DNA of 64,000 nucleotides from Flavobacteriales bacterium (GTDB lineage: Bacteria > Bacteroidota > Bacteroidia > Flavobacteriales_F > PHOS-HE28). The translations under genes and the position numbers were made by a program. Every line of letters starts with the position of its first letter. The stretch's first letter is position 1. The notes beneath the pieces are model-generated. The model had not been told where the DNA came from. It did not search any database and worked only from the letters and a program-made list of their open reading frames with translations. This document shows positions 45,185 to 54,020 of this stretch, piece after piece. Where the stretch lies: NCBI GenBank assembly GCA_019638085.1, contig JAHBUL010000010.1, forward strand, positions 108,886 through 172,885, in the 5' to 3' direction.

Positions 45185-46238
45185 GTGTTCGGATGATCGC
45201 CTCGAAGGCGTGTGGTTCGTTGATGATGACGGCCTTGATACCGATCACTGCGATCGGGAGATCTTCCAGCGGCCCGGAAACGAGCGCCGTTCCGAGCCGG
45301 GCGGCGTCCTTTTCCGTAGTGATCAGCGTTTTTTTATCAGTGGGTGCGAAGCTACTGAAAACGCGCGCCAGCTTGGCCTGGTCCTCCGGCGTAAAGGAAT
45401 GATGGTCCGAAAAGGCCATGTGCCGGACCGTTCCGAAGAGCGATCGGACATGTGCTTCCAAGGGGGCTGCATCCGCTATGCCAGTGAAGAGCAGAGCGGC
45501 CGTATCCGGTCCGGTTGGAACAACTTGCCCGCTGTCCATCAGCGAACGAGGTGCGGCGTATTCCAGCGTGCTGAAGAAGAGGGGTTGTTCAGTACGCAGT
45601 CCCAGGCGTTTCCGCCAGCGGTGCTGTTCGTCGAGTGTTGGTGGCGTTGGGCATTTCGTCACGATCACCACATCGGATCGCCGTGCGCGGTGGGGTAGGT
45701 CCCGCAGATTGCCTGCTGGGATCAGGTGGTCCGCGTTCCACGGACGTTGCCATGTAGTGAGCACGATGTTCAACCCCGCCTTCAAGGCCCGATGTTGCAA
45801 GGCATCATCCAATACCACCGCACGTACATCCGGCAACTGGGCATGGATCGCCTGTAGACCGGCCACCCGGTCAGCACCTACGAATACATGTACCCCGCTG
45901 AATTTTCGCTTGAGCATCAAAGGCTCGTCACCGACTCGTTGAGGGTCGTCCATGCGGACTACTTCCATGAAGCCTGTACCGGTCCGGCCATAGCCCCGGC
46001 TCAGCGTGGCCAAAGGTGCTTGAGGCGCGTCGGCGGGCTGGTCCAGCAAGGTGCGCAGCACCAGTTCCACATGCGGCGTCTTGCCGGTCCCGCCCAAAGC
46101 GATGTTGCCGATCACGATGGTGGGCATCGAGGGGCTGGTGGAATGGAGCACCCCGGAATTGAACAGCCCGTGCCGAATGCGCAGTACCAAGGCGTAGAGC
46201 CATGAAAATGGGAGGAGCAGCAGGCGCAATGCGGACAT
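45156..46238 (-). CDS. lpxK: Tetraacyldisaccharide 4'-kinase
   Basis: 360 residues from the ATG at 46238 (MSALRLLLLPFSWLYALVLR, the usual membrane-associated N-terminus); the in-frame extension upstream is Ser/Pro-rich and unlikely. The P-loop IGNIALGGTGKTP (43-55) is clear, followed by LSRGYGR and the kinase motifs DDALQHRALK and GIADAAPLEAHVRSL. It phosphorylates the lipid A disaccharide at the inner membrane. It ends inside the purine-nucleoside phosphorylase gene. Confidence 0.95.
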   Translation of the reverse strand: MSALRLLLLPFSWLYALVLRIRHGLFNSGVLHSTSPSMPTIVIGNIALGGTGKTPHVELVLRTLLDQPADAPQAPLATLSRGYGRTGTGFMEVVRMDDPQRVGDEPLMLKRKFSGVHVFVGADRVAGLQAIHAQLPDVRAVVLDDALQHRALKAGLNIVLTTWQRPWNADHLIPAGNLRDLPHRARRSDVVIVTKCPTPPTLDEQHRWRKRLGLRTEQPLFFSTLEYAAPRSLMDSGQVVPTGPDTAALLFTGIADAAPLEAHVRSLFGTVRHMAFSDHHSFTPEDQAKLARVFSSFAPTDKKTLITTEKDAARLGTALVSGPLEDLPIAVIGIKAVIINEPHAFEAIIRTHVTTHSTHR

Positions 46239-46337
46239 GGCGGTCAAAGATGGCGATGGAGGTTGGATAATTGCGGCGCTGGAAACCATCGAAGCAAGAG
46301 CCATCGGATGCGCCTGCGAACATCATTGATCGTGAGA

Positions 46338-46385
46338 TCCGCCACGCGGTGGTGTAAAATCCGCCACGCCGTGGCGGATTTTACA
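46338..46385. repeat. 48-nt direct repeat, copy 1, with 16-bp-arm palindrome
   Basis: The unit consists of a small inverted motif CCGCCACGCGGTGG followed by a perfect palindrome 46353-46385 with 16-bp arms (TGTAAAATCCGCCACG and its complement) around a single C. A second copy at 47656-47703 has the same orientation and 45 of 48 identical bases. This copy begins 4 nt beyond the stop of the DUF4143 gene, that is, at its 3' side. Confidence 0.9.
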
Positions 46386-46389
46386 AGAT

Positions 46390-47621
46390 CTACCACTCCC
46401 ATAGAGCACTCATCGGCACGGCGTGCAAGTCCTTGGCGAAGGGCGTCAATGTGGGTCCGGAGTGCAGCACGATGCCACGCGCCCAGTTTTTTCCGGCGGC
46501 ATTGCGGAGTTCAATGAGCCCAGTGAAGTCGCCTCGGTCAATGCTCGCTGATGATTTCACTTCGATGCCGATGATGCGGCCGCTGGCATCCTCCAGCACA
46601 AGATCCACCTCTTTGCCGGTGTCCATCCGGAAATGGTAACATTCCACGGGAGTCTTGGCCCACGAGGCAAGCTTCCGCACCTCGTTCACGGTGAAGCTTT
46701 CCAGCAGGTGGCCCCGCATGGGGTTCTTCACCAGGTCAGTAGGTGAGTTGGTCCCACAGAGCCAAGCGGCGAAGCCGCTGTCGGCAAGGTGGATTTTGGG
46801 AGCCTTTACAAGCCGCTTGGCCCGCTTGTTCGACCAAGGGAGAAGGGGTGTGAAGAGGAAGGTGGTCTCCAACAGCGCCATGTATCGGCGGAGCGTGGTG
46901 TGCGGGATCTCGGTATCGCGAGCCACATCGGCGAGGTTCAGCAAGCCGCTGCTGCGGAGTGCGAGCTGCGTCAACAGTTTGGGCAGTGCAGTGAGGTCGG
47001 CGATGTTGACGATCTCGCGCACGTCCTTTTGCAGGATGGTAGTGATGTACGCTTTGTACCATGCGGCACGGCGCGCAGGGTCCTTGCGGGTACGTACCTC
47101 CGGGTAGCCGCCCGCGAATACGCGCCGGGCCAAGTTGGTTCGGTCGGCCGTGCCGATGTAGTTCAGCGGAAGTCCTCCCTTGAACAGTGCGTCGATGAAG
47201 GTGCTCCGCCTGTTCGCGAGCTCGTCCTGCGCGAAAGGGTGTAGCGTAATGATCTCCATGCGACCGGCAAGGGAGTCGCCCACACGAGGCAGTGCAAGCA
47301 CGTTGGCACTCCCGGTGAGGAGGAAGCGCCCAGGCCTGCGGTCGCGATCCACCGATGCCTTGATGGCGCGGAAGATATTGGGGCGTTCTGCACTTCGTCC
47401 ACCACGGCGAAAGCACCCAATGAGGCCACAAAGCCCGCGGGGTCGTTCAATGCGGCATCGAGCGCTGAATGGTCATCCAGCGTGATGTAGGTGGCCTTGC
47501 GCTTTCGTGCCAGGTCCCGGACCAAGGTGGTCTTGCCGGTCTGGCGCGCACCGTTCACCAGTGTGACCGGCGTGTCCTTCAGTGCTGCTGCAATGGCTGT
47601 TGTGATGTTCCGCCGTTTCAT
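46390..47621 (-). pseudogene. DUF4143-type AAA ATPase, frameshifted
   Basis: Two frames together encode one complete protein of about 410 residues. Frame 1 (from the ATG at 47621) gives MKRRNITTAIAAAL, Walker A VNGARQTGKTTLVRDLA and Walker B FAVVDEVQNAP. Frame 2 continues with NIFRAIKASVDRDRRPGRFL, TGSAN, the winged-helix region and the C-terminal DUF4143 domain, including the nuclease-like GIEVKSSASIDRGDF. The shift maps to the G run at 47380-47383 (C run on the coding strand); one extra base restores a continuous reading frame. It may be a real mutation or an assembly error. The function of this ATPase family is poorly known; some are proposed to be mobile or toxin-antitoxin-like. Direct repeats bracket the gene. 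Confidence 0.85.
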
Positions 47622-47630
47622 TTTCAACGC

Positions 47631-47638
47631 CAAAGGTA
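47631..47638 (-). promoter_or_regulatory. Candidate -7 element of the DUF4143 gene
   Basis: TACCTTTG on the minus strand matches TAnnTTTG. It ends 10 nt before the start codon, implying an almost leaderless transcript. The palindrome of repeat copy 2 lies about 33 nt further upstream, a position suited to regulator binding. No -33 TTG was found. Confidence 0.4.
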
Positions 47639-47655
47639 GACCAGGTCATATAGAA

Positions 47656-47703
47656 TTCGCCACGCAGTGGTGTAAAATCCGCCACGTCGTGGCGGATTTT
47701 ACA
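47656..47703. repeat. 48-nt direct repeat, copy 2, with 16-bp-arm palindrome
   Basis: Same unit as at 46338-46385: a small inverted motif CGCCACGCAGTGG, then a perfect palindrome 47671-47703 with arms identical to copy 1 and a single central T instead of C. It lies 34 nt upstream of the DUF4143 start codon. Confidence 0.9.
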
Positions 47704-48011
47704 GAAATAGAATCGGTAAGATGAAGGAGGTGACGCTTCACGAAAGTGCCGTTAACATTGATGAATCGAAGAATATGCCAAGTCGGTACCGCGACGGACG
47801 GAGCATTGTTTCTGTTGTGACGATGGCTTCCTGGATTTCAATTGTTTGCTTAGCGACCTCTGCCCGATCATCCTGCGCTTATGCCTGATCATGGTTGGTG
47901 AGCAGTTGGCTCCCTCATTTAATGGACGGACTCGCGAAAAGGGGGAATTTCGTGTTCGTTGTTCGCACCCTCTCAAGGCAAGTGGATACCTTTCCGGCTT
48001 TCCCGAAGAAC
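47704..48011. other. Intergenic stretch without assignable gene
   Basis: About 308 nt between the repeat and the Nif3-like gene. The Nif3 frame stays open to 47895, but those residues lack family similarity. No tRNA, clear promoter or terminator was seen. It may be remnant sequence beside the repeat-bracketed gene. Confidence 0.6.
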
Positions 48012-49106
48012 ATGCGTATCAAGGAAGTGATCAAGGCGCTTGAGCGGTGGGCGCCCCCCATGCTCCAGGAGGAGTATGACAACTGTGGTCTGCAGATCGG
48101 CGACCCGGAGGCCGAAGTGGGGGAAGCGCTCCTGACCTTGGACTGTACCGAAGAGGTGGTTGCCGAGGCAGTGCGGAACAAGTGCGGCCTCATCATCGCC
48201 CATCACCCTGTGATCTTCAAAGGACTGAAGACACTCACCGGAAGGAATGAAGTGGAACGCACGCTCTTGGCGGCCATTCGTGCCAATGTGGCCATTTATG
48301 CCATCCACACCAATCTGGACAATGTGATCGATGGAGTGAATGGCGAGATCGCCGCGCGCATTGGCTTGGAACCACTGCATGTGCTGGATCCGAAACCGGG
48401 CCTGCTGCGCAAACTTTCCGTTTTCGTGCCGCACGCCCATGCCGACGCGGTGCGAAATGCACTGTTCAGCGCGGGTGCCGGAAGCGTTGGGGACTATGAT
48501 GAATGCAGCTTCAACCTAACGGGAGTAGGCACGTTCCGCGCAGGGGAGGGCACGGATCCGTTCGTCGGAAAGCAAGGCGAAATGCATAAGGAAGATGAAA
48601 CACGCGTGGAGGTATTGCTTCCTGCCACCATTGAGCGCGAAGCGATCGCTGCCATGACCACTGCACATCCTTATGAAGAGGTGGCCTATGACCTGTACCC
48701 TCTTCTGAACGCGCATCAGAAGATCGGCAGCGGCCTGGTAGGCGAATGGGGGGAAGCGATCACGGAACAGGTATTTCTGGAGAAGTTGAAGGCTGCATTC
48801 GCCAAGTCGGTCATTCGCCATACCGCCTTGACCGGAAAGCCCATCCGCCGTGTGGCGCTCTGCGGAGGGTCGGGGGCATTTCTCATAGGGAAGGCCATGG
48901 CGGCCGAAGTGGACGCCTTTATCACCGGCGATGTGAAATATCACGAATTTTTCATGCCGGAAGGGCGTTTGCTATTGGCGGATATCGGGCATTTTGAGAG
49001 TGAACAGTACACCCCCGCCTTGATCCAACGCCGGTTGGCCGGGATTCTGCCTACCTTTGCCACCCGTTTATCGCAAACGGGCACCAATCCCATCCATTTT
49101 CATTGA
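48012..49106 (+). CDS. Nif3-like dinuclear metal centre protein
   Basis: 364 residues from the ATG at 48012 (MRIKEVIKALERWAPPMLQE). Metal ligands are visible in the N-terminal half (LIIAHHPVIFKGLKTL; YAIHTNLDNVIDGVNG) and in the C-terminal part (FITGDVKYHEF; IGHFESEQY). The middle insertion (about 125-235, with VPHAHADAVRNALFSAGAG) is the PII-like domain of the longer family members. Nif3/YqfO proteins are hexameric; some are annotated as GTP cyclohydrolase-type, but the function remains uncertain. It is followed after 2 nt by a zinc-ribbon coiled-coil gene, a pairing common in bacteria. Confidence 0.93.
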   Translation: MRIKEVIKALERWAPPMLQEEYDNCGLQIGDPEAEVGEALLTLDCTEEVVAEAVRNKCGLIIAHHPVIFKGLKTLTGRNEVERTLLAAIRANVAIYAIHTNLDNVIDGVNGEIAARIGLEPLHVLDPKPGLLRKLSVFVPHAHADAVRNALFSAGAGSVGDYDECSFNLTGVGTFRAGEGTDPFVGKQGEMHKEDETRVEVLLPATIEREAIAAMTTAHPYEEVAYDLYPLLNAHQKIGSGLVGEWGEAITEQVFLEKLKAAFAKSVIRHTALTGKPIRRVALCGGSGAFLIGKAMAAEVDAFITGDVKYHEFFMPEGRLLLADIGHFESEQYTPALIQRRLAGILPTFATRLSQTGTNPIHFH

Positions 49107-49108
49107 CC

Positions 49109-49915
49109 ATGGCGAAGAGCGCAACCAAGACCGCCGAGAAGGAGGTAAAGCCCACGAAACCCACAAAGGCAGAGAATGCAGTAGCTGCAAAGCTGGTGAA
49201 CCTCTACCGGTTACAGTATTATGATTCCTTGGTGGACAAGATCCGCACCCAGCGGGGCGAACTGCCTTTGGAGGTACAGGACCTCGAGGATGAAGTGGCA
49301 GGTCTCGAGACCCGTATGAACAAATTGGCCGATGACCTGAAGGAGGCCGAGACCGCTGTGAGCGACAAGAACAACTTCATCAAGGATGCCAAAGCGAGTA
49401 TCAAGAAGTATGAGGCACAGCAGGCCAAAGTGCGAAACAACAGGGAGTACGATTCCTTGAGCAAGGAGATCGAGTTCCAGAACCTGGAGATCCAGTTGGC
49501 CGAAAAGCGGATCAAGGAAGGCAAGTACGCCATCGAGACCAAGACCGCTGTAGTGGATGAGAGTAAAAAGCTCTATAAGGAGCGGAAGAAGGACCTTGAC
49601 CTGAAGAAGAAGGAACTCGACGATATCGTAGCGGAAACGGAAAAGGAAGAGAAGGACCTTACCAAGAAGAGTGAGGCCGCCGCCAAAGCCATCGAGGAGC
49701 GTTTGCTGAAGGCCTACCACCGGATCCGCGGCAATGCTCGGAACGGACTGGCCGTGGTACATATGGAGCGTGGTTCATGCGGTGGTTGCTTCAATTCCAT
49801 CCCGCCCCAACGCCAGTTGGACATTGCCAGTCACAAGAAGATCATCGTATGTGAGCACTGCGGCCGCATCCTTATCGATGAGTCCATCGTGGACGAGGTA
49901 GTGGGAGGTAAGTGA
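49109..49915 (+). CDS. Coiled-coil protein with C4 zinc ribbon
   Basis: 268 residues from the ATG at 49109. After a Lys-rich head (about 1-25), residues 30-190 form a long antiparallel-type coiled coil rich in Glu, Lys and Leu. The C-terminus holds a zinc ribbon with CGGC and CEHC around IPPQRQLDIASHKKIIV. This is the layout of the CT398/FlgZ-like family, thought to act as an adaptor or nucleic-acid-related factor; the function is not established. It begins 2 nt after the Nif3 stop and is thus co-transcribed. Confidence 0.9.
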   Translation: MAKSATKTAEKEVKPTKPTKAENAVAAKLVNLYRLQYYDSLVDKIRTQRGELPLEVQDLEDEVAGLETRMNKLADDLKEAETAVSDKNNFIKDAKASIKKYEAQQAKVRNNREYDSLSKEIEFQNLEIQLAEKRIKEGKYAIETKTAVVDESKKLYKERKKDLDLKKKELDDIVAETEKEEKDLTKKSEAAAKAIEERLLKAYHRIRGNARNGLAVVHMERGSCGGCFNSIPPQRQLDIASHKKIIVCEHCGRILIDESIVDEVVGGK

Positions 49916-49924
49916 TCGACCATA

Positions 49925-49975
49925 CTCATGATAATGAAAATGCCTCCCGACGGGAGGCATTTTCATTATCATGAG
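49925..49975. terminator. 51-nt perfect palindrome, bidirectional terminator
   Basis: Two perfect 25-nt arms (49925-49949 and 49951-49975) surround a single A. The stem has a GC-rich top (GCCTCCCG) with A-runs before and T-runs after, so either strand gives a strong hairpin followed by TTTTCATT. It separates the zinc-ribbon gene from the convergent barrel gene ending at 50046. Confidence 0.85.
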
Positions 49976-50045
49976 GTTCGAGAGAGTGGCAGCGAGAATT
50001 GGGAATGATCACCTTTCAGCAAGTTTTCCCGGCCATGAGGGTTGC

Positions 50046-51536
50046 TCACGGGCGATAGGCCACCGTCAGCATGCCGCGGGTATCCGTCAGGCGCTCGCTT
50101 GTAGGAGCGATCAAGGCTGGATCATATTGGAAGTAGTTGATGTCACGTGTTCCGTATACCCCCGCGAGATCGATGCTCACATGGTTGGAGCGGAAGCCGA
50201 ACCCGGCGGTATAGCGCATGTACGAAGTGCCTTGGCGCGCATCGCTGTCTGCATAGGCATCGGGCCAAATACCCCATCCACCTCGGAAATACCAAGGCCC
50301 GGAACGCCATTCGGTACCAACCCGTACACTATGAGTGGAGCGGAAGTCATCATGGATGGCATCGTTCTCCATGCTGAAATCATAGCTGCTGATACCGTCA
50401 GCACTTTTGTTCAGTTTTGCCTGACGGAAATTGGTGTAGCCATAATCGATGCTCACCAGGCCATGCTGTCCAGCGATGTACACTGCGGACGCCAGAACCT
50501 TCCATGGAGTACGCACACGATAATTGAAGTTGCCATCCGGTGAATCCTGGATATACCGGGTATTCCCTTGGGTGTCGGCAACGCGGAAGTTCGTGGTCAT
50601 GCCATAGGTATATACATCCGTAAGCTGCAACCACTTCGGGCTATGGAAGGAGAGACCCAAGCGCATTTTGCTGCTTACTCTTCCGATCACACCCACCTTC
50701 AGATCGAATCCGCTTCCAGTGGTGAGCAACTTCTCAGTATACGTGAGGTCCTTGAGTTGAAGATCCGTATCCAAGCTCGTCTCCCGATGCGTGGTCTGCC
50801 TTTCATACCGCACACCCGAGACCCCGATCGTAGCACCCAGGTACAGCTTATCCAAGTAGTTCGCTGCATAGAAGAAGCTCGTGGTGTTCAGCCGGCCAGA
50901 GGTACTGATGCGATGATCCTGATCTATTGGGCTGCCAAAGGGGATCTGGCTGAGGTAGCTTGTACTCGTGGAATCCAGCGGGTCGATGCCATAGGTCTGA
51001 TAAGCCAAATTGCTTGTGAACGGGAAGTCGATCGCCAGATTGCCAGGCGCTGTGCCGGTCGCTTCGTTCACGAACTTTTGAAGAATGGTGGTGGGCACTC
51101 CTTTACCGATCGCACGTTCCTCCCAGTGGTAACTGGCCTGACGATCGAAGGAAACGCCAAAGGTTCCGCTTCGCCAGTCGCTATCTGCGTCGTTTGGAGA
51201 ACTGAGGATCAAGGAGATGTTGTTGAAGCTGAAGCGATTGTCATTGTCTTCTGCAATCGTCCCGTAATGATCCGATCTGGAATTGTTCACCTCGAATTGT
51301 GGGGTAAGAGAGAACTCGCTGGTGTTGTACAATCCCAATCCGGCCGGATTGGTTATTACACTTCCAGGGTCGGCACCTACGGCACCGATGGCCCCTCCTA
51401 ACGCCCAACTACGTGCGGTGCCTCCCGGGAGCAAATTGGAAAAGCGCAACGCGTCCTCCTCGCTTTGGCCGCGTGCCGTATGCACTCCGCAAAGCAGGCC
51501 GATGACGATGAAGAGAGCAGAACGATGATGGAGCAT
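50046..51536 (-). CDS. FadL/OmpP1-family outer-membrane protein
   Basis: 496 residues from the ATG at 51536, where a signal peptide starts (MLHHRSALFIVIGLLCGVHT, cleavage near ARGQ); the frame extends further upstream without signal-like sequence. The N-terminal motif GGTARSWALGGAIGAVGADP then GSVITNPAGLGLY is typical of the FadL/PorV-like group, and the rest is barrel-like strands (FFYAANYLDKLYLGATIG). A hydrophobic-compound transporter or porin role is likely. It follows the Gly/Tyr-rich lipoprotein gene after 22 nt. Confidence 0.87.
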   Translation of the reverse strand: MLHHRSALFIVIGLLCGVHTARGQSEEDALRFSNLLPGGTARSWALGGAIGAVGADPGSVITNPAGLGLYNTSEFSLTPQFEVNNSRSDHYGTIAEDNDNRFSFNNISLILSSPNDADSDWRSGTFGVSFDRQASYHWEERAIGKGVPTTILQKFVNEATGTAPGNLAIDFPFTSNLAYQTYGIDPLDSTSTSYLSQIPFGSPIDQDHRISTSGRLNTTSFFYAANYLDKLYLGATIGVSGVRYERQTTHRETSLDTDLQLKDLTYTEKLLTTGSGFDLKVGVIGRVSSKMRLGLSFHSPKWLQLTDVYTYGMTTNFRVADTQGNTRYIQDSPDGNFNYRVRTPWKVLASAVYIAGQHGLVSIDYGYTNFRQAKLNKSADGISSYDFSMENDAIHDDFRSTHSVRVGTEWRSGPWYFRGGWGIWPDAYADSDARQGTSYMRYTAGFGFRSNHVSIDLAGVYGTRDINYFQYDPALIAPTSERLTDTRGMLTVAYRP

Positions 51537-51558
51537 ATGTGTCGGGGAATTAATTCCT

Positions 51559-52458
51559 TTATCGAGGACGTGGGCTGGAGATCCCACCACCCGTGTTGCC
51601 TCCGCCGGAACGGGAGGGTGCGGGTGCGGTGGTGCCGCTATCCCAGGTTCGCGATGGGCGGCGGGCCGGTTCACGTGTATTGGTTCTGGAAGGTGTGGTC
51701 GGTGCAGCTATACGATCCGGGCGAGTGGTAGTGGACCTGCCTGGATCAGTTGCAGGACGGCGCAAAGGGTTGGCATCCGGCATCAAGCTGGCTGGGTTCC
51801 GCATCATTCTTGGTGCTCCTGGGGTAGATGTGTTCATGGAGCCGGAAGACATTGATGGCCGATGTGAATAGACGACGTTGCCATAGCCGTATGGCTCGTA
51901 GCAGCCATAGCAGCCACCCCAAGGCCCTTGATAGGGACCATAGCCCATGCCATATCCGCCGTAGCCATATCCATAGTTGCCATAGCCGTAATAACCATAG
52001 GGGTTAAAGCCGTACGGGCTGTATCCATATCCGCTCATCCAGCTGTTGCCCCAGTACGGGTTATAGCCATAGCCCGCGCCATATCCAGTGCTGTACCCAA
52101 TGCCCATACTGCCGAAACTCGTGGGCCAGCCATAGCTCATGCTCATTCCTATGCTCGGCCCATAACTGCCGATGCCGGTGCCGAAGCCGAATCTCCCATA
52201 ATTGTAGTAGTAGGGGTCATTGTAGGTCATGTTGTAGTACTCCTCGGATGCACTGTTGGCCCTAGCTGACTCCGCCGGGTCGTAGTAATCGTCGGAAGTA
52301 CCTTGTTCCTGAGCAGGGCGTTCAGCAGCAGCCTTGGCTGCCATGGCCTGCCTGTCCGGAATGTCATACACATCGTCGGCGACTGAAGTGGTTTCTTGCA
52401 ACGAGCCACACGAGGCAAGGAGCAGGAGGAGGGGAATGATGTAGGCGATGTTTTTCAT
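51559..52458 (-). CDS. Gly/Tyr-rich lipoprotein of unknown function
   Basis: 299 residues from the ATG at 52458, which begins a lipoprotein signal ([17 protein letters not shown]); an ATG at 52476 is also possible. A short acidic region (about 20-75) precedes a low-complexity core (about 85-200) made of Gly, Tyr, Ser, Asn, Met and Pro (for example [19 protein letters not shown]). A Pro/Arg/Ser/Thr tail ends in SSPRPR. Such aromatic-Gly regions favour self-association. No catalytic motif is seen. It is the first gene of a pair with the FadL-like gene and divergent from proS. Confidence 0.8.
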   Translation of the reverse strand: MKNIAYIIPLLLLLASCGSLQETTSVADDVYDIPDRQAMAAKAAAERPAQEQGTSDDYYDPAESARANSASEEYYNMTYNDPYYYNYGRFGFGTGIGSYGPSIGMSMSYGWPTSFGSMGIGYSTGYGAGYGYNPYWGNSWMSGYGYSPYGFNPYGYYGYGNYGYGYGGYGMGYGPYQGPWGGCYGCYEPYGYGNVVYSHRPSMSSGSMNTSTPGAPRMMRNPASLMPDANPLRRPATDPGRSTTTRPDRIAAPTTPSRTNTREPARRPSRTWDSGTTAPAPSRSGGGNTGGGISSPRPR

Positions 52459-52520
52459 GGCGATCAGTGCTTTCATTCGGCGGGAGGCAGACCGTACTTT
52501 CGCAGCTTCCCTGTTAAGAA

Positions 52521-52528
52521 CAAAAATA
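52521..52528 (-). promoter_or_regulatory. Candidate -7 element of the Gly/Tyr-rich lipoprotein gene
   Basis: TATTTTTG on the minus strand fits TAnnTTTG and lies 62 nt before the start codon, in the divergent spacer with proS. No -33 TTG sits at the expected distance. Confidence 0.45.
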
Positions 52529-52548
52529 GTACCATAAAGATACCCCGC

Positions 52549-54018
52549 ATGAGCGATCAACTCACCAAGCGCGAAACCGACTATGCACAGTGGTACAACG
52601 ATCTGGTCCTTAAGGCAGACCTGGCCGAACACAGCGATGTGCGCGGTTGCATGGTGATAAAGCCCCACGGCTATGCCATTTGGGAGAAGATGCAAGGCGC
52701 TTTGGACGCCATGTTCAAGGCAACGGGGCACGTAAATGCCTACTTCCCCCTCTTCATCCCGAAGAGCTATTTAGCCAAGGAAGCCAGCCATGTGGAGGGT
52801 TTCGCCAAGGAGTGTGCGGTGGTCACCCATTACCGCTTAAAGTCGGACCCCATACATGGCATCGTGGTGGATCCTGAAGCCAAACTGGATGAGGAACTCA
52901 TCGTGCGTCCAACGAGCGAGACGATCATTTGGAACACCTATCGTGGTTGGATCAAGAGCTATCGCGATCTCCCCTTGCTGATCAATCAGTGGGCCAACGT
53001 GGTCCGCTGGGAACTTCGCACCCGACTGTTCTTGCGAACAACCGAATTCCTTTGGCAGGAAGGCCATACGGCTCACGCCACTCAAGCCGAGGCAGAGGAT
53101 GAGGCCCGGCTCATGTTGGATGTATATGCCACGTTCGCCGAGGAATGGCTCGCCATGCCGGTGATCAAAGGTGTGAAGACCGCCAGCGAGCGCTTCGCCG
53201 GTGCGGTGGATACCTATTGCATTGAAGCATTGATGCAGGATGGCAAGGCACTGCAAGCGGGCACTTCCCACTTTCTAGGGCAAAATTTCGCAAAGGCATT
53301 CGATGTGCTTTTCACCAATAAGGACAACAAGCAGGAATACGTTTGGGCCTCAAGTTGGGGGGTAAGCACCCGTCTGATGGGCGCACTGATCATGACACAC
53401 AGCGATGATCACGGCTTGGTCCTGCCACCTAAGCTTGCCCCGGTACAGGTAGCCATTGTGCCCATTGCCAAGAACGGGGAGCAGTTGGATGCCATTGACG
53501 CCTATGTGAAGCCCATGCTCGATGCCCTCCGCGCCAAGGGGATCACTGTGAAGTATGACAACGATGATAAGCGCAAACCAGGCTGGAAATTTGCTGAATA
53601 CGAGTTCAAGGGATATCCCGTTCGGATCGCCGTAGGCCCGCGGGATATGGCGAACGGCACCGTGGAAGTGGCGCGCCGCGATACCATGGAAAAGCAGGTC
53701 ATGCAGGCCTCAGGGATCGCTGAGAAGGTCGCCCATCTGCTGGAGGCCATTCAGGACAACCTGTATCGCAAGGCGCTCACCATGCGAGAGGAGAACATGC
53801 ATGTGGTGGACAGTTATGACGAGTTCAAGGATCGTATTGGGCAGGGTGGCTTCTTCTTGGCACACTGGGACGGTACGCCCGAGACGGAGGAGAAGGTGAA
53901 GAACGAGACCAAAGCCACCATCCGTTGCATTCCGTTGGAAGGCGATAAGAAGCCCGGAGTATGTATGGTCACGGGCAAGCCCAGTAGCCAGCGCGTGGTC
54001 TTTGCAAAAGCCTACTGA
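52549..54018 (+). CDS. proS: Prolyl-tRNA synthetase, type 3 (archaeal/eukaryote-like)
   Basis: 489 residues from the ATG at 52549 ([20 protein letters not shown]); earlier in-frame codons lie in the divergent promoter region. Class II motifs are evident: motif 1 near [17 protein letters not shown], motif 2 [20 protein letters not shown], motif 3 within [15 protein letters not shown]. The anticodon-binding domain (about 300-400) and the C-terminal domain without the bacterial INS insertion identify the short type 3 form usual in Bacteroidota. Followed after 2 nt by a conserved unknown gene. Confidence 0.97.
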   Translation: MSDQLTKRETDYAQWYNDLVLKADLAEHSDVRGCMVIKPHGYAIWEKMQGALDAMFKATGHVNAYFPLFIPKSYLAKEASHVEGFAKECAVVTHYRLKSDPIHGIVVDPEAKLDEELIVRPTSETIIWNTYRGWIKSYRDLPLLINQWANVVRWELRTRLFLRTTEFLWQEGHTAHATQAEAEDEARLMLDVYATFAEEWLAMPVIKGVKTASERFAGAVDTYCIEALMQDGKALQAGTSHFLGQNFAKAFDVLFTNKDNKQEYVWASSWGVSTRLMGALIMTHSDDHGLVLPPKLAPVQVAIVPIAKNGEQLDAIDAYVKPMLDALRAKGITVKYDNDDKRKPGWKFAEYEFKGYPVRIAVGPRDMANGTVEVARRDTMEKQVMQASGIAEKVAHLLEAIQDNLYRKALTMREENMHVVDSYDEFKDRIGQGGFFLAHWDGTPETEEKVKNETKATIRCIPLEGDKKPGVCMVTGKPSSQRVVFAKAY

Positions 54019-54020
54019 TC

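Noticed and set aside
47895..48011. N-terminal extension of the Nif3-like protein
   Set aside because: Family proteins begin at the MRIKEVIKALE segment; the extra 39 residues show no similarity and no better start context.
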